Shown here in pieces: positions 1 through 6,139 of a DNA stretch of 16,548 nucleotides. The number at the start of each line of letters is the position of its first letter. Position 1 is the stretch's first letter. Source of the DNA: CAZAYP01 sp964489425 [NCBI: uncultured Verrucomicrobiota bacterium] (GTDB lineage Bacteria; Verrucomicrobiota; Kiritimatiellia; RZYC01); assembly GCA_964489425.1 (NCBI GenBank), contig CAZAYP010000103.1:1-16548 (forward strand), given 5' to 3'. The notes under the pieces are model-generated. The model saw only the letters and a list, made by a program, of their open reading frames with translations, made no database searches and was not told where the DNA came from. The translations under genes were made by a program, and so were the position numbers.

Positions 1-118
1 ATCCTCTGGTCCACCGCCTTCTTGTCCGCCCAACCTTTCTTGACGCAGCCATGGCGGTCGCTCGCCGGCGCTTGCTTCGCGCTGGATTTCCGCTCCGCTT
101 CGCGCTATGGTATTTTCC

Positions 119-430
119 ATGGTTAATCGGCGCAATATCCAGGCGTTTGTGCGGGAGGTGGTCGCCAGGTATCACCCGCGGCGGGTGATTCTGTTTGGCT
201 CCTACGCCTACGGCAAACCCACGGCGGATTCCGACGTGGATCTGCTGGTGGTTATGCCCCACCGGGGGCATCCGGCCGCGCAAGCCGCAGAAATCAGGAA
301 AAACGTGCGCGCGGGCTTCCCCATGGACTTGGTCGTCCGCAGCCCGAAAGAAATCAAGAGGCGGATGGCCATGGGCGATTATTTCATCCACGAAATCATG
401 GAATGCGGGAAACCGATTTATGAATGCTGA
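119..430 (+). CDS. MNT-type nucleotidyltransferase domain protein
   Basis: The 103-residue protein is a minimal nucleotidyltransferase of the polymerase-beta fold. The signature is clear: a GS motif with flanking residues GSYAYG at 27-32, the aspartate pair D39 and D41 in DSDVDLLVV, and a third acidic residue D70 in the next strand. All three metal-binding aspartates are therefore present. In MNT/HEPN toxin-antitoxin pairs, proteins of this kind inactivate the HEPN ribonuclease by adding nucleotides. Here no HEPN gene follows; a PIN-domain gene comes next. An in-frame ATG at 107 would add four residues, but neither start has a visible ribosome binding site. ATG 119 is preferred because it gives the usual family length. 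The fold is secure. The biological role is inferred, because the customary partner is missing. Confidence 0.85.
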   Translation: MVNRRNIQAFVREVVARYHPRRVILFGSYAYGKPTADSDVDLLVVMPHRGHPAAQAAEIRKNVRAGFPMDLVVRSPKEIKRRMAMGDYFIHEIMECGKPIYEC

Positions 431-456
431 TGTTCTTCAAGGCAGCGGGTCGTGTT

Positions 457-463
457 GGAGGGG
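457..463 (+). promoter_or_regulatory. Ribosome binding site setting the PIN gene start
   Basis: GGAGGGG lies just upstream of ATG 467, with about five bases between the GGAGG core and the start. The alternative in-frame GTG at 452 lies upstream of this site and could not use it, so ATG 467 is the better start. Confidence 0.7.
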
Positions 464-466
464 TGC

Positions 467-940
467 ATGAAGCCTGTTGTCTATTTGGAAACGAGCGTGG
501 TGAGCTATCTCGCCGGCCGCCCAAGCCGCGACTTGGTCGTTGCGGGGCGTCAGGAGATTTCTCGCGAGTGGTGGCAGCGCCGGCGAGCTCACTACTCCCT
601 GCGAATATCAGCGCTTGTACTACAGGAAATTCGGCGCGGGGATTTAACCGTCGCCCAGGAGCGGGAAACAGCGGTTGCAGAGGTGGATATTCTGGAAATC
701 ACGCCAGAGGCCACGCAACTCGCCGCCGAACTCGTGCGGGGCAAGGCGGTTCCCGCCCAGGCGAGTGAGGATGCCTTGCACGTTGCTCTGGCATGCGTGC
801 ATGCCGCTGACTACCTGTTAACTTGGAACTTCCGGCACATCAACAATGCCGAACGGAAACGGACATTGTCGCGGGCGGTTGAAGCCGCTGGCTTCGAGTG
901 CCCGATGATTTGCAGCCCCGAAGAACTTATGGGAGGGTAA
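467..940 (+). CDS. PIN-domain protein (VapC-like putative toxin)
   Basis: This 157-residue protein has the length and layout of a single-domain PIN nuclease. The expected acidic positions are E8 in the first strand (VYLETS, where many relatives have Asp), E54 in LVLQEI, D102 in the helix EDALHVALA, and D115 in AADYLLTWNFRHI. The following Asn121 and the WNFRHI ending of that strand are typical of a PIN subfamily. PIN proteins of toxin-antitoxin systems are Mg2+-dependent ribonucleases that cleave RNA. The ribosome binding site of the next gene overlaps this gene's last codons, with four bases between the genes, so the two are probably translated together. The E8 replacement is conservative and fits activity. 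The cellular RNA target cannot be told from sequence. Confidence 0.85.
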   Translation: MKPVVYLETSVVSYLAGRPSRDLVVAGRQEISREWWQRRRAHYSLRISALVLQEIRRGDLTVAQERETAVAEVDILEITPEATQLAAELVRGKAVPAQASEDALHVALACVHAADYLLTWNFRHINNAERKRTLSRAVEAAGFECPMICSPEELMGG

Positions 941-944
941 TTTC

Positions 945-1121
945 ATGAAAAACGAAGATCCTATCGTGGCCGAAGTCCGCAAAGCGCGGGAAGCCCATGC
1001 CCGCCGATTCGGCAACAACCTGACACGGATTTGCAAGGACCTGAAACGCATCGAGCGTGAATGCGGCCACCGTGTTGTGCGCGGATCTCCGCGCCGGGCA
1101 TTAGCGCGCACCGGCACATAA
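945..1121 (+). CDS. Small PIN-associated protein, possible antitoxin
   Basis: A 58-codon reading frame begins at ATG 945, four bases after the PIN stop. It is preceded by GGGAGGG at 931-937, an excellent ribosome binding site with seven-base spacing. The protein starts MKNEDPIVAEVRKAREAHAR and continues with ICKDLKRIERE, a charged helical pattern. From family knowledge, short proteins with a 'DPIVxEVRxxREEHA...ICxDLKR' pattern are commonly encoded directly downstream of PIN genes. It is probably the cognate partner or antitoxin of the upstream protein, but no DNA-binding fold is visible. The Arg-rich C-terminus (about residues 46-55) is unusual for an acidic toxin-neutralising peptide. Confidence 0.75.
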   Translation: MKNEDPIVAEVRKAREAHARRFGNNLTRICKDLKRIERECGHRVVRGSPRRALARTGT

Positions 1122-1210
1122 CTCATTGTTGCACGAGCCGCGGCGCTTCGCTCTCTCCTTGAATCCGGGCGTCGCGTTGCCGCATCAATCCGAAACGGAA
1201 GAGGCAATCC

Positions 1211-2413
1211 ATGGCCACTATTGATCTGCGCCGTTTTACCCATCCGGACACTCTGCGCCATATCGGAGTCCCGTACCTGGTTGAACTGCTCTCTCCTTCC
1301 CGGGAGTTCTTTGCTTCCCGTGGGCTTGAATTGCCGACCTCGCCGACCGGTGGACGGGTTGACTGCGAAAGGCTGGCCGATATCTTCATGACGCCGGATA
1401 CCGATATGCCGAAGGATCTGACCGATGCGCTTTACGTCATCCACGAGATGTCGGCGCCTGAAACCATGGACAAACTCATTGAAGCCGCTGAGGCCAATGA
1501 TATTGATCTTGCGCTTCCCGACGATCCAGCGCCGGCAGATGTCGCTGTTCGCCTTTGGCTTCGTGCCAGAGCATTGCTTGAAGAAACCCATGCCCAGCAC
1601 CACCTAACCCGGCCGAAGTCGTTTTTGTCGTTCACGACCGATGTTCAGCCGGCGCCGCCATTCACGCAACCCAGCGATGAGACACGGCATGCCATGGAAA
1701 CATACATGGATGCCTGGTTTGAAAGAAAGAAGCGCGGCCGGGGCTGCCGGTTATTTGTGTACCCTCGCGAAGGTGAGTGCTGGTTTATGGTGCGCCATGG
1801 CGAACCGTGCCGGCGAGAGGGCAGTCTTAATAATGGCCAGCCTGACAGTGTGTTTTATCGTCCACAGCAACACGATGTTCTGGTCTATGATATTGCCCAG
1901 GGTGAAATCCGCATCCATGCCGGCACCAAGGGGGAGCGCGAACTATACTTGAGATGTTTCGGTCGCTTCCTGTTTGGGAACGAGAACGTTTTTCCGGGTG
2001 AAGGTAAGTACACGCTGGAACCCCTGATACAGTATGGCGTTGCGGCCTTGCGCAATGCGGGGATTGAAGATTCTATTGAATGGGTACGCTTGAAGGAGTT
2101 GGAAATACGCTGGGGCGACAGCACCCGTGGGGAAATTGTAGAAACGGAAATACGCAAGGCCAGTGATCTATTTGCCGCCTTCGATGTGCGGCAGTTTCGG
2201 TTACAGGCCAGCCATGTTCTGAAACGCGCGGTGTTTCATGTAAAGTTTCGCGGGGTCAGAACGTCGCGCAGCGTTACCCTTGAGCCTACAAACAAGGCCA
2301 AATATGAGCGCCATGAGGACAGCTCGGCCATTGTAAAATGGCTGCAGCTCCGCAATTTCATTGTCGAGGAGACAGACGAGGATGCAACGACCGGGAATAT
2401 GGCCGTGCCTTGA
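1211..2413 (+). CDS. Uncharacterised 400-residue protein of a two-gene operon
   Basis: I do not recognise this protein. ATG 1211 is preceded by GGAAGAGG, a good ribosome binding site. The protein is soluble-looking, with no signal peptide or membrane segment. The first 130 residues or so are mostly helical and acidic. The middle section (about 150-300) alternates beta-strand-like stretches with charged turns. The C-terminal section from about 330 is strand-rich and basic, including the segment LKRAVFHVKFRGVRTSRSVTL. No nuclease, ATPase or helicase motif was seen. Its 3' end overlaps the next gene by 32 bases, which implies co-translation and a shared function. Isolated position beside toxin-antitoxin-like genes and a phage module would suit a defence or regulatory cassette, but that is inference only. 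Confidence 0.8.
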   Translation: MATIDLRRFTHPDTLRHIGVPYLVELLSPSREFFASRGLELPTSPTGGRVDCERLADIFMTPDTDMPKDLTDALYVIHEMSAPETMDKLIEAAEANDIDLALPDDPAPADVAVRLWLRARALLEETHAQHHLTRPKSFLSFTTDVQPAPPFTQPSDETRHAMETYMDAWFERKKRGRGCRLFVYPREGECWFMVRHGEPCRREGSLNNGQPDSVFYRPQQHDVLVYDIAQGEIRIHAGTKGERELYLRCFGRFLFGNENVFPGEGKYTLEPLIQYGVAALRNAGIEDSIEWVRLKELEIRWGDSTRGEIVETEIRKASDLFAAFDVRQFRLQASHVLKRAVFHVKFRGVRTSRSVTLEPTNKAKYERHEDSSAIVKWLQLRNFIVEETDEDATTGNMAVP

Positions 2414-3551
2414 GCAATCCTTGCGGCCGGCTGCAGTTCTGGCTGGCTGGCAGGCTGGCTTGGGCACAGATTTTACAAATGCAGCGCCTTTTTTCCTGCC
2501 CACGGCCCGGGTGGCGGAAGTCTACCCCTGCACAAATCAGCCACCATGCGGTTGTGCGCATGAAGTGATTGCCCATGATGCGCCTGCTCGTATCGTAGCC
2601 GTCTGTCGCTGCGATCCGCCGGAATGCGATCCGATCAACTTGGAGCCTAAACACATTGTCGTCCATGAGTTGAACCAGCTGATGTTTTGCCGGGCGATAC
2701 GGCGCGGATTCCAGTTTGATGATCCGCCGGACGAGCGTGCTGTTATTCCCGGCTCACCGAATGTGTGGCCGGTGGGGGTTTACGGGCCTTTGCGTTCCCC
2801 CGTTTATCTGCTTTCCCGTCCGTCTGAACCAGAGTTTTTGCGCGAGGTTGGAAACCTCATCACGGCCCAGGCTGCGCCATTCATTATATTGGCGCCAACC
2901 GATCATCATCAATCAGCCTCAGTGATGGCCGTCTTGCAGCGTCATCATTCCGCCGTTATTTCACTAATGCACTCGCTGGTCTTGTGTGCGGTTGGCCGTT
3001 TTCGCGTAACAACCCCGATTACTCCCGTCCTCGAAAACTTCATGCGGCATTGGGCTGAAGGTCATAATACCGGTTTGCTACTACAAGATATTCATCGGGA
3101 AATCGCGGCCGTTCGCCAAGATTACCATGAATGTCGTACAGCCAAGGATCGCCTTGAACGAATGCTTGCCGAGGGTTATTTTTCGTTTGTTCAACAGGTC
3201 GATCCTCAATCCTTGAAGCGGTTTTGTGCCATCCTTGCAACCGGAACCGTGGCTAAAGCCAGTAGAACTTTGGGTGTTCCTGACTCCACGCTCCGCGAGT
3301 CCATCCGAGCATGGGCATCGCTGGGCCCTGCATATCAGAGCATGCTTGATCTTGTCGCTTGGCGTAAGAAGGTTGGCCGCAAAATCAATGTGCCTCTCAA
3401 TGACGCTGTTCTCCATGAGAAGTCTGAATCCGTCGATTATCCGGGACTGATTTCAGATACCATCGATATGCTGCTTTCCATGTCCGGGGACAATTGGAAA
3501 CAGCAGTGCGACACAATCGCCGACCTGCTCCGCCCATACGCTCCGCGATAA
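2382..3551 (+). CDS. Uncharacterised protein with Cys-rich site and C-terminal HTH
   Basis: The function of this 389-residue protein is not recognised, but two elements stand out. Residues 50-82 hold six cysteines (C50, C56, C58, C75, C77, C82) in the context YPCTNQPPCGC...VAVCRCDPPEC, which resembles a zinc-binding knuckle. Residues about 280-313 read like a helix-turn-helix: a helix, then GTVAKASRTLGVPDSTLRES, followed by the Trp-rich WASLGPAY and VAWRKKV. Predicted helices continue to the C-terminus. ATG 2382 is chosen because GAGGAG at 2366-2371 lies ten bases upstream; an in-frame TTG at 2361 would add seven residues. The start overlaps the preceding gene, and an intrinsic terminator lies 40 bases after the stop. 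A nucleic-acid-binding or sensor role is plausible. Confidence 0.8.
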   Translation: MQRPGIWPCLEQSLRPAAVLAGWQAGLGTDFTNAAPFFLPTARVAEVYPCTNQPPCGCAHEVIAHDAPARIVAVCRCDPPECDPINLEPKHIVVHELNQLMFCRAIRRGFQFDDPPDERAVIPGSPNVWPVGVYGPLRSPVYLLSRPSEPEFLREVGNLITAQAAPFIILAPTDHHQSASVMAVLQRHHSAVISLMHSLVLCAVGRFRVTTPITPVLENFMRHWAEGHNTGLLLQDIHREIAAVRQDYHECRTAKDRLERMLAEGYFSFVQQVDPQSLKRFCAILATGTVAKASRTLGVPDSTLRESIRAWASLGPAYQSMLDLVAWRKKVGRKINVPLNDAVLHEKSESVDYPGLISDTIDMLLSMSGDNWKQQCDTIADLLRPYAPR

Positions 3552-3591
3552 TTTCCGCGATTTTCTAGCTTTTCACATTTCCCTGCAACGC

Positions 3592-3621
3592 AAGGGGTAG
3601 CCGCAAGGTTGCCCCTTTTTT
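3592..3621 (+). terminator. Rho-independent terminator after the two-gene operon
   Basis: An 11-base-pair stem (3592-3602 with 3607-3617) has two G-U pairs and a GCAA tetraloop of the stable GNRA class. The run of T follows at 3616-3621. It sits 40 bases past the stop at 3551 and separates that operon from the phage-like module. Confidence 0.88.
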
Positions 3622-3701
3622 ATGCCCCTGCCTCCGCGATTTCCATGAGGGGTGTAACGCAGACGGAAAGTCCGGCTGCAGGAATTGAAGGAGGCGGCCA
3701 G

Positions 3702-3782
3702 ATGGCATCTTGGAACAGGTTGAGGGCGCAGATTTTCGTAATGGGTCGGACCAGCATTGTTCGGGGGACCGGCCATGAATAA
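3702..3782 (+). CDS. Possible 26-residue leader peptide
   Basis: A short frame from ATG 3702 follows a very strong ribosome binding site, AAGGAGG, about eight bases upstream. It encodes 26 residues beginning MASWNRLRAQIFVMGRT. The stop overlaps the start of the HTH gene at 3775, so ribosomes ending here could restart there. The peptide is basic with a short hydrophobic patch and matches nothing I recognise. The Shine-Dalgarno quality and the overlap are the only support. It could be a translational coupling leader or a tiny phage protein. Confidence 0.4.
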   Translation: MASWNRLRAQIFVMGRTSIVRGTGHE

Positions 3783-4059
3783 CCAGCTCGAACTCGCCCG
3801 AATGGCCATTGCCAGCCTCTCCCGGAAAGACCGGCTGGCGTTGCTGGCGGAACTGCGGCCGGGCGCACCAGTCGGCGCCCCATCAGAGCATCGCATTTTA
3901 CGTCGCAAACAGGCTGCCGAGAAACTGTGCTGCTCGGTCCGCCTCATCGACAAGCTGGCCGCCCAGGGATTGCTCCCCAGGGTCACGTTGCCTGGCCGTG
4001 TTCATGGCGCTGGGTTCCGGCTCTCCGACATTGATCGGCTGATTGGGGCCGCGTCATGA
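3775..4059 (+). CDS. Small helix-turn-helix protein (excisionase/MerR-like)
   Basis: This protein has 94 residues. The N-terminal 27 residues form a helical LxRKDRLALLAEL segment. A short Pro/Ala linker (about 28-38) follows. Residues 40-91 form an excisionase-like winged helix: ILRRKQAAEKLCCSVRLIDK is the recognition region, GLLPRVTLPGRVHGAGFR forms a wing, and LSDIDRLI closes the fold. Such proteins bind DNA as small regulators or recombination directionality factors. No integrase is present in the window to pair with, so regulation of the module is at least as likely. ATG 3775 follows GGGGGA at suitable spacing; a TTG at 3757 would only add six residues. The stop overlaps the next start as ATGA, typical of a phage operon. 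Confidence 0.75.
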   Translation: MNNQLELARMAIASLSRKDRLALLAELRPGAPVGAPSEHRILRRKQAAEKLCCSVRLIDKLAAQGLLPRVTLPGRVHGAGFRLSDIDRLIGAAS

Positions 4060-4397
4060 ACGCCCGTTGCAAAGGCAAACGCGGCGAGCGCGAGGCCGCC
4101 CGCCTCCTCACCGACCTGGGGTTCCCGGCCCGCCGTGGTCAGCAATACGCCGGCTCGCCCGAGTCGCCGGACCTGGCCTGCCCGGCGCTGCCAGGCATCC
4201 ATTTCGAGGTCAAACGCTGCCAGAAGACGGACCTCTACGGCTGGCTGGCCCAGGCCACGGCCGACGCGGGCGCCAAGCTGCCCGTGGTCCTCCACCGCAA
4301 GAACAACGCCGCCTGGCTGGCGATCCTCGACGCTGAAGACTTTTTCGCGCTGGTGCGCGAAAGCGACCTGCCCCTGGCGGGTCGGCTGGAAACATAA
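4056..4397 (+). CDS. Phage-type PD-(D/E)XK endonuclease (resolvase-like)
   Basis: This 113-residue protein has the compact layout of Holliday-junction-resolvase-like phage endonucleases. It starts with KGKRGEREAARLL (active-site helix with E11 or E13). Then come RRGQQYAGSPESPD with the metal ligand D39, the strand pair HFEVKR giving E51 and K53, and a helix with Q66 in LAQATADAG. The C-terminal VVLHRKNNAAWLAIL and DFFALV segments are also typical of this family. The predicted activity is metal-dependent cleavage of branched or structured DNA during phage replication or recombination. The gene is translationally coupled to the upstream HTH gene by a four-base ATGA overlap. Core catalytic residues are all present. 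Confidence 0.82.
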   Translation: MNARCKGKRGEREAARLLTDLGFPARRGQQYAGSPESPDLACPALPGIHFEVKRCQKTDLYGWLAQATADAGAKLPVVLHRKNNAAWLAILDAEDFFALVRESDLPLAGRLET

Positions 4398-4406
4398 ACC
4401 CGCCGA

Positions 4407-4422
4407 CCCCGGCCATCCGGGG
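4407..4422 (+). other. Perfect intergenic hairpin
   Basis: CCCCGG-CCAT-CCGGGG forms a six-base-pair perfect stem with a four-base loop in the 52-base gap between the endonuclease and the next gene. No T run follows, so it is not an intrinsic terminator. It could protect or process the polycistronic mRNA. Confidence 0.5.
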
Positions 4423-4449
4423 CGGCACCGCAACGAAAGGCGGAAGCAG

Positions 4450-4833
4450 ATGAAACTGGAACAGTTGGCGGCGAGGTTGCTCGCCGTGAAGAAGGCGGAA
4501 CGTGCGGCGACAGCCGAACGCATCCGCGTTGAGCAGGAAATCATCAACCTTACCGGGCTGCCGGACGAAGGGTCCAAGACCCAGGACGCCGGCCGGTACA
4601 AGGTGACCGTGACCCAGCGCATCAACCGCAGCCTGGACGACCGCGCCTGGGCCATGGTCGAGGCGAAGATCCCCGAGGCCCTGCGGCCGGTCACGTACAT
4701 GTCCGTGCCGAAGATCGATCCCGTAGGCGTGCGCTGGCTGCGCGACAAAGAGCCGGGCTTCTTCCGGCTGCTGGCCACGGCGCTGACCGAGAAACCCGCC
4801 AAGCCGTCGGTCACCGTGGAGGTGCTGCCGTGA
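4450..4833 (+). CDS. Small phage protein with N-terminal coiled coil
   Basis: This 127-residue protein is of a kind often seen in phage recombination modules between a small nuclease and a Sak4-like ATPase. Residues 1-35 are a charged helix likely to form a coiled coil (LAARLLAVKKAERAATAERI, then EQEIINL). Residues 44-80 form a strand-rich domain with KVTVTQRINRSLDDRAW. Near the C-terminus VGVRWLRDKEPGFFRLLATAL is followed by KPAKPSVTVEVLP, which matches the usual ending of this phage family as I recall it. No catalytic site is visible. A scaffold or accessory DNA-metabolism role is inferred from position. The start follows AAAGGCGGAAG, and the stop overlaps the next start as GTGA. Confidence 0.75.
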   Translation: MKLEQLAARLLAVKKAERAATAERIRVEQEIINLTGLPDEGSKTQDAGRYKVTVTQRINRSLDDRAWAMVEAKIPEALRPVTYMSVPKIDPVGVRWLRDKEPGFFRLLATALTEKPAKPSVTVEVLP

Positions 4834-5600
4834 GCTTTGACCTCAGCACCCTCGAATCCGGCCGTCAGGACCGGCCGCCCCGCATCATCCTGTGCGGGGT
4901 AGAAAAGATCGGGAAGAGTTCGTTCGCCGCGGGCGCCCCCGCCCCGGTGTTCGTGCCCATCCGCGGGGAGGAAGGCATTGACGACCTGGACGTCGCCCGG
5001 TTCCCAACCTGCGACTCGTTTGACGCGGTCATGGCTGCCATGCAGTCGCTGCACGAGCAGCAGCACGGCTACGAATCCGTGGTGATCGATTCCGTGTCCA
5101 CGCTGGAGCCGCTGATCTGGGACGCGGTCTGCAAGGCCGAGAACACCGACTCGATCGAAAAGGTCGGCGGCGGGTTCGGCAAGGGCTACGTCGAAGCCGT
5201 GGCCAAGTGGCGCGACCTTTTGGCCGCGCTCGACGCGCTGCGCGCCCAGGGCATGGTCTCGATCCTGATCGGCCATGTCACGGTCCGCACGTTCGCCGAT
5301 CCCACCAGCGAGAACTACGACCAGTACCAACTGGACCTGAACAAGCATGCGGCCGCCGCGCTCATGCGCTGGAGCGATTGCATCCTGTTCGCCAACTGCC
5401 GCGCCCTGGTGCGCAAGGAGGACGCGGGATTCAACCGCACCAACCGCAAGGCCGTGCTACGCGACGAGCGTTGCCTGTTCACCCAGAAACGGCCCGCCCA
5501 TCCCGGCGGCGGGCGCGGCATCTACGGCCGGTTGCCGTACGAAATGCCGTTGGAGTGGTCCGCGTTCCAGGAAGCCATCAGCCAATCGAAAGGAGCCTGA
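4830..5600 (+). CDS. Sak4-like RecA-fold ATPase
   Basis: This 256-residue protein is a single RecA-type ATPase domain of the phage Sak4 class. Walker A is GVEKIGKS at 23-30, Walker B is ESVVIDSVS with D87, and a later strand SILIGHVTVRTF (about 144-155) supplies the sensor histidine region. Sak4-type proteins act in single-strand annealing or strand exchange during phage recombination, usually with a single-strand-binding protein. The next gene, a DUF669 protein two bases after the stop, fits that role. The GTG start is supported by GGAGG seven bases upstream and by the four-base overlap with the previous stop. Length is normal and no motif is missing. Other possible labels are 'phage nucleotide-binding protein' or 'AAA family ATPase'. 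Confidence 0.85.
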   Translation: MSFDLSTLESGRQDRPPRIILCGVEKIGKSSFAAGAPAPVFVPIRGEEGIDDLDVARFPTCDSFDAVMAAMQSLHEQQHGYESVVIDSVSTLEPLIWDAVCKAENTDSIEKVGGGFGKGYVEAVAKWRDLLAALDALRAQGMVSILIGHVTVRTFADPTSENYDQYQLDLNKHAAAALMRWSDCILFANCRALVRKEDAGFNRTNRKAVLRDERCLFTQKRPAHPGGGRGIYGRLPYEMPLEWSAFQEAISQSKGA

Positions 5601-5602
5601 AT

Positions 5603-6085
5603 ATGAGTACGTTTGAATGGAAAGACTTCGACCCCGCTACTGTCCCCACGCCCAGCCGCGACCCGGTCCCGGCCGGCGAATACGTCGCCGTGATCACCGA
5701 CAGCGGCATGAAAGACAACAAGGCCGGCACCGGCCAGTACCTGGCGCTCTCGTTCCAGATCGCCGAAGGCGATCACGAAGGCCGGTTCGTGTGGGACAAC
5801 CTCACCCTGGTTCACCCCAACGAGAAGGCCGTGCAGATCGCCAAGGCGGCCCTGGCGGCGCTGTGCAAGGCCGTGGGCGTGCTCTCGCCCAAGGACAGCG
5901 CCGATTTGCACGGCAAGCCGGTGGTGATCCGTGTGGCTCTTGAGCAGGATCGCGACGGCAACCCCCGCAACGCGATCAAGTCCTACAAGCCCGTCGGCAT
6001 CCAACCGCCGGCTGCCCAGCAGCCCAAGGCCGCGGCGCCGGCCGCCAAACCCGCCGGCAGCGTGCCGCCCTGGAAGAAGAAATGA
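5603..6085 (+). CDS. DUF669-family phage protein, likely SSB-like
   Basis: This 160-residue protein matches the DUF669 layout: an acidic N-terminus, then PVPAGEYVAVITDSGMKDNK, TGQYLALSFQIAEGDHEGR and FVWDNLTLVHPNEKAVQIA. After about residue 93 a strand segment GKPVVIRVALEQD is followed by a Pro/Ala-rich tail (134-154) ending in PPWKKK. DUF669 proteins occur beside Sak4 or RecT-type genes in many phages and are thought to bind single-stranded DNA. The ending is basic rather than the acidic tip of cellular SSB, as is usual in this family. AAAGGAG precedes ATG 5603, which sits two bases after the ATPase stop. It is probably the binding partner of that ATPase. Confidence 0.85.
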   Translation: MSTFEWKDFDPATVPTPSRDPVPAGEYVAVITDSGMKDNKAGTGQYLALSFQIAEGDHEGRFVWDNLTLVHPNEKAVQIAKAALAALCKAVGVLSPKDSADLHGKPVVIRVALEQDRDGNPRNAIKSYKPVGIQPPAAQQPKAAAPAAKPAGSVPPWKKK

Positions 6086-6097
6086 ACCAACCCCGGC

Positions 6098-6126
6098 CCC
6101 CTCCGTCGGCACACCCGGCGGAGGGG
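6098..6126 (+). promoter_or_regulatory. Intergenic hairpin enclosing a Shine-Dalgarno-like sequence
   Basis: The arms at 6098-6109 and 6115-6126 pair over 12 bases with one G-U pair and a five-base loop. The right arm contains GGAGGGG (6120-6126), the only ribosome-binding-like sequence upstream of the start at 6140, though its spacing of 13 bases is long. Folding would hide it. No T run follows, so it is not an intrinsic terminator. Confidence 0.5.
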
Positions 6127-6139
6127 CGCCACCCATACC

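Noticed and set aside
1-106. Partial gene at the left edge on the minus strand
   Set aside because: Open reading is possible, but 106 bases of GC-rich DNA prove nothing and no family pattern is recognisable.
4002-5348. 448-codon minus-strand frame opposite the endonuclease and ATPase genes
   Set aside because: It is a shadow frame of GC-rich coding DNA. The plus-strand genes there carry clear family motifs, strong starts and coupled overlaps.
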